A DNA stretch of 11,205 nucleotides, from the NCBI GenBank assembly GCA_013329565.1, contig DUJZ01000031.1:1-11205 (forward strand), in the 5' to 3' direction. The DNA comes from Methanomassiliicoccales archaeon (GTDB lineage: Archaea > Thermoplasmatota > Thermoplasmata > Methanomassiliicoccales > UBA472). The position numbers and the translations under genes were made by a program. The notes under the pieces are model-generated. The model saw only the letters and a list, made by a program, of their open reading frames with translations. It ran no database searches and had not been told where the DNA came from. This document shows, piece by piece, positions 7,219 to 11,205 of this stretch (its first letter is position 1; every line of letters begins with the position of its first letter).

Positions 7219-8673
7219 GTGGACTATACGGCATTGTATCCCGAGATAATCGTGGCCCTGTTCGCGCTGGTGTTGCCCGCGGTGAATCTGCTGCTCAAGG
7301 ACAATAAGTTCCTGGCAGCTGTATCGCTATCCGGTGTTGGCCTATCGATGCTGGCCGTGATCATGTTCTTCGTGGAGGGAACGGGTCCGCTGGCGTTCGA
7401 CAATGGCCTTCTGGTGCTGGACAACTTCAGCGCCCTGTTCATGATGGTGTTCCTGTCCGTGGCCTTCGTGGTCATCCTGGCCTCGGCAAAATACATCGAG
7501 AACGACAGGCACGCCGCGGAGTACTACTCCCTGATCCTGCTGGCCACCGTCGGCATGATGCTGGTGGCTTCCGCTACCGACCTGTTCGTGCTGTACATCG
7601 GCATCGAGATCACCAGTCTGTCCTCGTACGCTCTGGTGGCCTTCCGGAAGAAGGATATGAAGGGCACCGAGGCGGCGACGAAGTACTTCATCTTCGGCGG
7701 CATCTCTTCGGCCTTCACCCTGTTCGGCATATCCCTGATCTACGGATTGACCGGAACCACCAGCTTCGAGGAGATCGGAGCCTTGGTCGGTACCCTGGAC
7801 GCGTACAAGGAGATGCTCTGGCTGGCCCTGGTAATGGTCACCGTGGGCTTCGGCTTCAAGGTGGCCATGGTCCCGTTCCACTCCTGGGCTCCCGACGTGT
7901 ACGAAGGCGCGCCTACCACGATCACCGCCATGCTGGCGGCCGGGTCCAAGAAGATGGGTTTCGTGGCCATGTTCAAGTTCTTCCTCATCGCCATGCTGGC
8001 CATAAAGGCCGACTGGGAGATCGTGGTGGCCGTGCTGGCCATAGTCACCATGACCGTGGGGAACCTGGCGGCCTTGAACCAGACCAGCATCAAGAGGATG
8101 CTGGCCTACTCGAGCATCGCCCAGGCCGGTTACATCCTGATAGCCGTGGCGGTGGGAACCGAGTTCGCTGTGACCGGAGGCATATTCCACATAATGACCC
8201 ACGCCTTCATGAAGGGCGGCGCGTTCATCGTCGTGGCGACGCTGGCCACCGTGGCCATCGGAGAGAGGATCGCGGACTACAAGGGACTGGCCAAGAGGTC
8301 CAACTTCATGGCCTTCTCCATGACGGTGTTGCTGTTCTCCCTGGCCGGAATACCCCCGCTGGCCGGATTCGCCAGCAAGGTCGTGCTGTTCTCCTCGCCC
8401 ATCATGGGTGGGGTGGAAGGGGCCGACTGGATGATCTGGCTGGCCGTGGCCGGTATCATAAACAGTGCCATATCCCTGTACTACTACGCCCGCGTGGTCA
8501 AGTACATGTACGTGGACGAGCTGGAGGAGGGCGCCCCGTCCGAGAGGCTGAAGCTGCCCAGGAGCATGGTCGCCGCGGTGGCCATCTGCGTCGTGGCGAT
8601 AATCGGCATCGGCGTGTTCCCCGAGCCCTTCATACAGCTATGCCAGGACGCCGCCCAGGCTTTGTTCGCTTGA
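7219..8673 (+). CDS. fpoN: FpoN/NuoN-like proton-pumping antiporter subunit (ND2 family)
   Basis: This 484-residue membrane protein is the antiporter-like subunit nearest to subunit K. Its start is a GTG directly abutting the fpoM stop and preceded by a good Shine-Dalgarno. Key residues: E130 in VLYIGIEITSLSSYALVAF (124-142), K155 in AATKYFIFGGISSAF (152-166), K214 in VGFGFKVAMVPFHSWAPDVY (209-228), K244/K245 in AAGSKKMGF (240-248), THAFMKGGAFIVV (327-339), and K387 in GIPPLAGFASKVVLF (377-391). These correspond to the Glu and Lys residues of the NuoN half-channels. The APDVYEGAPTTITAML block (224-239) is typical of N subunits. It is the last gene of the operon: no fpoO follows, and an oligo-T tract begins 18 nt after the stop. 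Confidence 0.96.
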   Translation: MDYTALYPEIIVALFALVLPAVNLLLKDNKFLAAVSLSGVGLSMLAVIMFFVEGTGPLAFDNGLLVLDNFSALFMMVFLSVAFVVILASAKYIENDRHAAEYYSLILLATVGMMLVASATDLFVLYIGIEITSLSSYALVAFRKKDMKGTEAATKYFIFGGISSAFTLFGISLIYGLTGTTSFEEIGALVGTLDAYKEMLWLALVMVTVGFGFKVAMVPFHSWAPDVYEGAPTTITAMLAAGSKKMGFVAMFKFFLIAMLAIKADWEIVVAVLAIVTMTVGNLAALNQTSIKRMLAYSSIAQAGYILIAVAVGTEFAVTGGIFHIMTHAFMKGGAFIVVATLATVAIGERIADYKGLAKRSNFMAFSMTVLLFSLAGIPPLAGFASKVVLFSSPIMGGVEGADWMIWLAVAGIINSAISLYYYARVVKYMYVDELEEGAPSERLKLPRSMVAAVAICVVAIIGIGVFPEPFIQLCQDAAQALFA

Positions 8674-8690
8674 AAACCTCTTACCCATTC

Positions 8691-8701
8691 TCTTATTTTT
8701 T
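8691..8701 (+). terminator. Oligo-T transcription terminator after fpoN
   Basis: TCTTATTTTTT in an otherwise GC-rich window lies 18 nt after the fpoN stop. Archaeal RNA polymerase terminates intrinsically at such T tracts without needing a strong hairpin. It is the only such tract between the two gene units. Confidence 0.6.
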
Positions 8702-8705
8702 ACCA

Positions 8706-8727
8706 AATGGCGGATACGCTGGCCATT
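8706..8727. repeat. Small inverted repeat in the fpoN downstream spacer
   Basis: AATGGC (8706-8711) and GCCATT (8722-8727) are perfect inverted copies around a 10-nt loop. A second, competing pair, CCAT (8723-8726) and ATGG (8732-8735), overlaps the right arm. It lies between the oligo-T tract and the TATA box, so it could be an operator of the downstream gene or part of the fpo transcript end. A 6-bp stem may also be chance. Confidence 0.35.
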
Positions 8728-8751
8728 GCTCATGGATAAAATCCAGTAACG

Positions 8752-8767
8752 GTTAAGTATAAATTTA
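8752..8767 (+). promoter_or_regulatory. Archaeal BRE/TATA promoter for the prenyl synthase gene
   Basis: TATAAATTTA (8758-8767) is preceded by GTTAAG (8752-8757), which is close to the archaeal BRE consensus RNWAAW. The TATA centre is about 22-26 bp upstream of the ATG at 8784, the usual distance to the transcription start. That, with no Shine-Dalgarno before the ATG, points to a leaderless or nearly leaderless mRNA. Confidence 0.7.
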
Positions 8768-8783
8768 CCATATCGAGCGAACG

Positions 8784-9746
8784 ATGTCTCAGGGCTGGGA
8801 TTCCTCTATCAGGAATGAGCTTCAGATGGTGGAGCAGGAGATCCACCGCAGCATCCTATCGGAGCAGCCATTGCTCACTGAGATATGCGATTACGTCATC
8901 TCCTCCGGCGGCAAGCGCATGCGCCCCGGGGTGACCATCCTATCCTATCTTGAGTGCGGAGGCAAGAAGGTCAGCGAGGTGGTCAAGATCGCCGCGGCCT
9001 TCGAGATGATACATTCCGCCACGCTCATCCACGACGACATCAATGACCGCTCGGAGATGCGCCGCGGTCGTTTGTCAGCTTACAAGAAGTTCGGGCTGCA
9101 GCAAGCTCTGGTGAGCGGTGACTTTCTTTTCGTCAAGGCCTTCGCCATAGGCGGCTTCTTCAACGAGGAGATCGTGGGCCTTGTCGCCGAGGCATGCACG
9201 GCCATCGCCGAGAGCGAGATAGTTCAGTTCGAGAAGGAGGGCGAGGTGGCCTCCATCGACGTCTACCTTGGCATCATTGAGGGGAAGACCGCCAAGCCCA
9301 TCATGGCCGGTGCCCGCATCGGCGCCTACCTGGCCAACGCCGATCCGGACCGCATACACGCCATGGGCGAGTACGGCCTCAACATCGGAATGGCCTTCCA
9401 GATAGTCGACGACATCCTGGACATAGTGGGTACCGAGAGCTACCTGGGGAAGCCGCGCATGGTGGACTTCTTCGAGGGCAAGGCGACCCTTCCGTTAATT
9501 CACGCGATGGAGGACACCGCGGCAGGCCCGCGCCTTTCCCAGCTCTTCCACGTCAAGGTCAAGTCCGAATCGGACCTCGAGGAGGCGCAGGCGCTCATCC
9601 TCGGTACTGACGCGATAGAGAGGTCCAAGCAGAAGGCCAAGGAGTACGCTGAGAAGGCGCTCACGGCCTTGAGCGGCCTCCCGGACTCGGAGCACAAGCT
9701 GGGGCTTCAGAGGCTGGCGGCCAAGATCGTCGACCGCAACTACTGA
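8784..9746 (+). CDS. trans-polyprenyl diphosphate synthase (GGPP synthase family)
   Basis: This cytosolic, Mg-dependent enzyme adds isopentenyl diphosphate head-to-tail onto an allylic diphosphate. The 320 residues hold all family landmarks: SGGKRMRPG (41-49), the first Asp-rich motif DDIND (84-88) in LIHDDINDRSEMRRG, GKTAKPI (167-173), the second Asp-rich motif DDILD (209-213) in FQIVDDILDIVG, and LGKPRMVDFFEGKATLP (221-237). Chain length depends partly on the residue five before the first Asp-rich motif. Here it is A79, where archaeal GGPP synthases such as that of Sulfolobus have an aromatic residue; small residues there are common in long-chain synthases (SATLIHDD resembles the HTATLxHDD of IspB-type enzymes). 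The product could therefore exceed C20, but this is suggestive only. The gene has its own TATA promoter and no Shine-Dalgarno, and is followed 22 nt later by a geranylgeranyl-reductase-family gene. Roles in archaeol lipid synthesis or in a carrier side chain are both possible. Confidence 0.93.
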   Translation: MSQGWDSSIRNELQMVEQEIHRSILSEQPLLTEICDYVISSGGKRMRPGVTILSYLECGGKKVSEVVKIAAAFEMIHSATLIHDDINDRSEMRRGRLSAYKKFGLQQALVSGDFLFVKAFAIGGFFNEEIVGLVAEACTAIAESEIVQFEKEGEVASIDVYLGIIEGKTAKPIMAGARIGAYLANADPDRIHAMGEYGLNIGMAFQIVDDILDIVGTESYLGKPRMVDFFEGKATLPLIHAMEDTAAGPRLSQLFHVKVKSESDLEEAQALILGTDAIERSKQKAKEYAEKALTALSGLPDSEHKLGLQRLAAKIVDRNY

Positions 9747-9756
9747 CGGTCGCCGA

Positions 9757-9763
9757 GAGGTGA
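9757..9763 (+). promoter_or_regulatory. Shine-Dalgarno site that fixes the reductase start at 9769
   Basis: GAGGTGA lies 5 nt before the ATG at 9769. The longer GTG start at 9760 is embedded in it and is therefore unlikely. Having a Shine-Dalgarno fits an internal gene of a two-gene transcript. Confidence 0.75.
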
Positions 9764-9768
9764 ATCAC

Positions 9769-10857
9769 ATGGTCAAGGAGCTTAGTTACGACATAGTGGT
9801 AGTGGGGGCGGGTCCCGCCGGGTCCACCGCGGCCCGCTTCGCCGCCGAGGCGGGAGCGAGCGTCATGGTTCTGGAAAGGCGGACCCAGGTCGGCGTTCCA
9901 GTGCGTTGCGGGGAGCTCATGCCCGACCTGACGGAGATGAGGAACATCTTCCCCCTGGCCGGGGACATGTCCGATATCTTCGACGTTCCGTCCGATCTCG
10001 TCTCTCTCGAGTTCAGCTCCATTCGCATCTTCTCCCCGAAGAACACCAGGTACGAGGTACCTTTCACCGGCTACACCACCGACCGCGACCGTCTGGACCA
10101 GTTCTTCGCCTCCCAGGCCATCAGGGCCGGGGCGGAGATCATGACCGGTCAGAGGGTGACCAAGGTCGAGGAGGGAATGGTTCACACCGACGATCTAAGC
10201 GTCAGGGCCAAGGTCATCGTTGGCGCCGACGGTCCACTGTCCATCGTCGGAAAGGCGTTCGGGCTGGACCGCTACGCGGACCTGTGCCCCGCCGTGACCG
10301 TGCAGGTTCCAGGGGAGTTCGAGCCGGTGCCGGAGATGTACTTCGGCACCGTGGCGCCGGGCGGCTACGCCTGGATCATTCCCAAGAAGGGCTGCGCCAA
10401 TGTCGGTCTGGGCGTATCGAGGAAGTTCGCCAAGATGACCGTCGGGGAGTACTTCGATATGTTCGTGAAGTCCAGAGGGCTGACCGCCGGGAAGCCGGAA
10501 GGCAAGGTCGTCCCCATGTCCATGCCGGTGAAGAGGACCGTTGCAGGCCAGGCCATGATCGTCGGCGACGCCGCCGGACAGGTCATGGCCGTGAACGGTG
10601 GCGGAATCCCAATGGCCCGCATCACCGGCAAGGTGGCCGGCACGGTCGCCGCTTCCAACGTCCTCAAGGGAACGCCGCTCACCGACTACGAGACGGAATG
10701 GCGCAGGCAGGTCTACAAGCCTCTGCGCACCGCGGCCCGGACGAAGGTCCTGGCGGAGCTGTGCTTCGGCAGCGCCTGGCGCACGGAAATGGCCATGAAG
10801 GTCCTCGGACCGCGGAGGATGAACAACCTCATCCGCTGCCGGCCGATATTCCCTTAG
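9769..10857 (+). CDS. Geranylgeranyl reductase family FAD-dependent oxidoreductase
   Basis: Members of this flavoprotein family saturate double bonds of isoprenoid chains, in archaea mainly the geranylgeranyl chains of membrane lipids and in some cases quinone side chains. The 362-residue protein has an N-terminal FAD Rossmann motif, VVGAGPAGSTAARFAAEAGA (11-30), then VPVRCGEL (43-50) with the family's conserved active-site cysteine (C48). VGADGPLSIVGKAFGL (151-166) and GDAAGQVMAVNGGGI (266-280) are the second and third flavin-binding blocks. PGGYAWIIPKKGCANVGLG (197-215) matches the family substrate motif PxxYxWxFPx7-8GxG except that Phe is replaced by Ile at 204. No signal peptide is seen. 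The start at ATG 9769 is chosen over GTG 9760 by Shine-Dalgarno spacing. It is likely co-transcribed with the prenyl synthase 22 nt upstream, suggesting synthesis and then reduction of the same isoprenoid chain. The substrate is not determined by sequence alone. Confidence 0.9.
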   Translation: MVKELSYDIVVVGAGPAGSTAARFAAEAGASVMVLERRTQVGVPVRCGELMPDLTEMRNIFPLAGDMSDIFDVPSDLVSLEFSSIRIFSPKNTRYEVPFTGYTTDRDRLDQFFASQAIRAGAEIMTGQRVTKVEEGMVHTDDLSVRAKVIVGADGPLSIVGKAFGLDRYADLCPAVTVQVPGEFEPVPEMYFGTVAPGGYAWIIPKKGCANVGLGVSRKFAKMTVGEYFDMFVKSRGLTAGKPEGKVVPMSMPVKRTVAGQAMIVGDAAGQVMAVNGGGIPMARITGKVAGTVAASNVLKGTPLTDYETEWRRQVYKPLRTAARTKVLAELCFGSAWRTEMAMKVLGPRRMNNLIRCRPIFP

Positions 10858-11205
10858 ACGCCGCGAATGATCGCCCAGGCCGCCCTAGGAACGCTCCTTA
10901 TGAGCCCCTTCGTGGCCCACTCCATCTCCCGCTTGTGGGTGATGGTGCTCTCCATGAGCTCCTCGGAGCGCCTCTGCAGCTCCTGGAAGGCCTTCCTCTT
11001 CTCCTCCGGGTCGGTTATGGCCATGGCCGCATCGACGCGCTTCATCATGTCAGCGGCTTCTGCTGAGCGCTTGAGACGGTATTCGAGTTCCTCCTTGTCG
11101 ATCAGGCCGCACTCGAAGCGCGCTTTGTTGATCGCGTCGGCCGCCTCGTAAGAAACCTCGGCGATATCGTCCCTGGTCATCCACTTGGTCTCGTAGGAAA
11201 GCACG
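10854..11205 (-). CDS. C-terminal fragment of an uncharacterised protein, possibly a B12-binding/radical SAM protein
   Basis: About 116 codons are open on the minus strand from the window edge to a TAA at 10856-10854, so the N-terminus lies outside. The visible part is charged and helical with no membrane segment: TKWMTRDDIAEVSYEAADAI and FECGLIDKEELEYRLKRSAE, followed by a probable coiled coil (PEEKRKAFQELQRRSEEL) and a basic end. The pattern 'W(M/L)(T/S)RDDI..VSYEAA..(I/L)N......GLID' reminds me of the C-terminal helical tail of archaeal B12-binding/radical SAM proteins (Ta0216-like), but no cysteine motif or cobalamin site is in view, so this is a weak call. The terminal GTG at 11204 could be read as a start but has no room for upstream signals. 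The gene converges on the reductase gene and overlaps it by four bases. Confidence 0.45.
   Translation of the reverse strand, partial: VLSYETKWMTRDDIAEVSYEAADAINKARFECGLIDKEELEYRLKRSAEAADMMKRVDAAMAITDPEEKRKAFQELQRRSEELMESTITHKREMEWATKGLIRSVPRAAWAIIRGV

Noticed and set aside
7342..8202. Minus-strand open frame of 286 codons opposite fpoN
   Set aside because: Same antisense artefact of biased codons; low-complexity His/Gly/Asp composition.
9760..9768. GTG at 9760 as the reductase start
   Set aside because: It is embedded in the Shine-Dalgarno GAGGTGA that serves the ATG at 9769.
9906..11066. Plus-strand open frame of 386 codons overlapping the reductase gene in another frame
   Set aside because: The product is an Arg/Gly/His-rich out-of-frame reading; the overlapping frame has intact FAD motifs, and the part after 10857 is antisense to the minus-strand gene.
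1..11205. tRNA/rRNA genes, CRISPR arrays, insertion sequences or transposases
   Set aside because: No direct repeat array, terminal inverted repeats, transposase-like protein or RNA gene signature was seen by eye; nearly all the window is accounted for by housekeeping-type genes.

Overview
The window looks like part of an archaeal chromosome from the Thermoplasmatota, most likely a GC-rich Methanomassiliicoccales methanogen. The basis is an Fpo/Nuo-type membrane complex with subunit J split in two, archaeal Shine-Dalgarno sites of the GGAGGTGAT type, a TATA-box promoter ahead of an apparently leaderless gene, and archaeal-type prenyl synthase and geranylgeranyl reductase genes. The order is inferred from gene content, not from a search. 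A respiratory Thermoplasmatota lineage with a Nuo-like complex is the main alternative.

Positions 1-8673 are one dense plus-strand operon: fpoD (5' end cut off by the window), fpoH, fpoI, fpoJ N-terminal part, fpoJ C-terminal part, fpoK, fpoL, fpoM and fpoN. Junctions are overlaps (TGATG, TAATG, ATGA) or gaps of at most 4 nt, with Shine-Dalgarno sequences that often contain the upstream stop codon. Together they encode the membrane arm (H, J, K, L, M, N) and two connecting-arm subunits (D, I) of a complex I relative. Such a complex passes electrons from a cytoplasmic donor to a lipid-soluble carrier and pumps ions. fpoA, fpoB and fpoC presumably lie upstream. No fpoF (F420-oxidising input subunit) or fpoO is seen in the window. 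FpoI carries four [4Fe-4S] motifs instead of the usual two, which is the most unusual protein feature here.

Positions 8674-8783 are a 110-bp spacer with an oligo-T terminator for the fpo operon, a small inverted repeat, and a TATA box about 26 bp ahead of the next start codon. Positions 8784-10857 hold a second, two-gene unit: a trans-polyprenyl diphosphate synthase with a small residue (Ala) five positions before its first Asp-rich motif, a pattern seen in long-chain synthases, and an FAD-dependent geranylgeranyl-reductase-family protein. Lying next to the fpo operon, they could make and saturate the isoprenoid chain of the membrane electron carrier used by the complex, or they could serve ordinary archaeol lipid synthesis.

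At the right edge a minus-strand gene (10854 to beyond the window) converges on the reductase gene, and the two coding regions overlap by four bases at their stop codons. Only its charged helical C-terminus is visible. It tentatively resembles the tail of archaeal B12-binding/radical SAM proteins.
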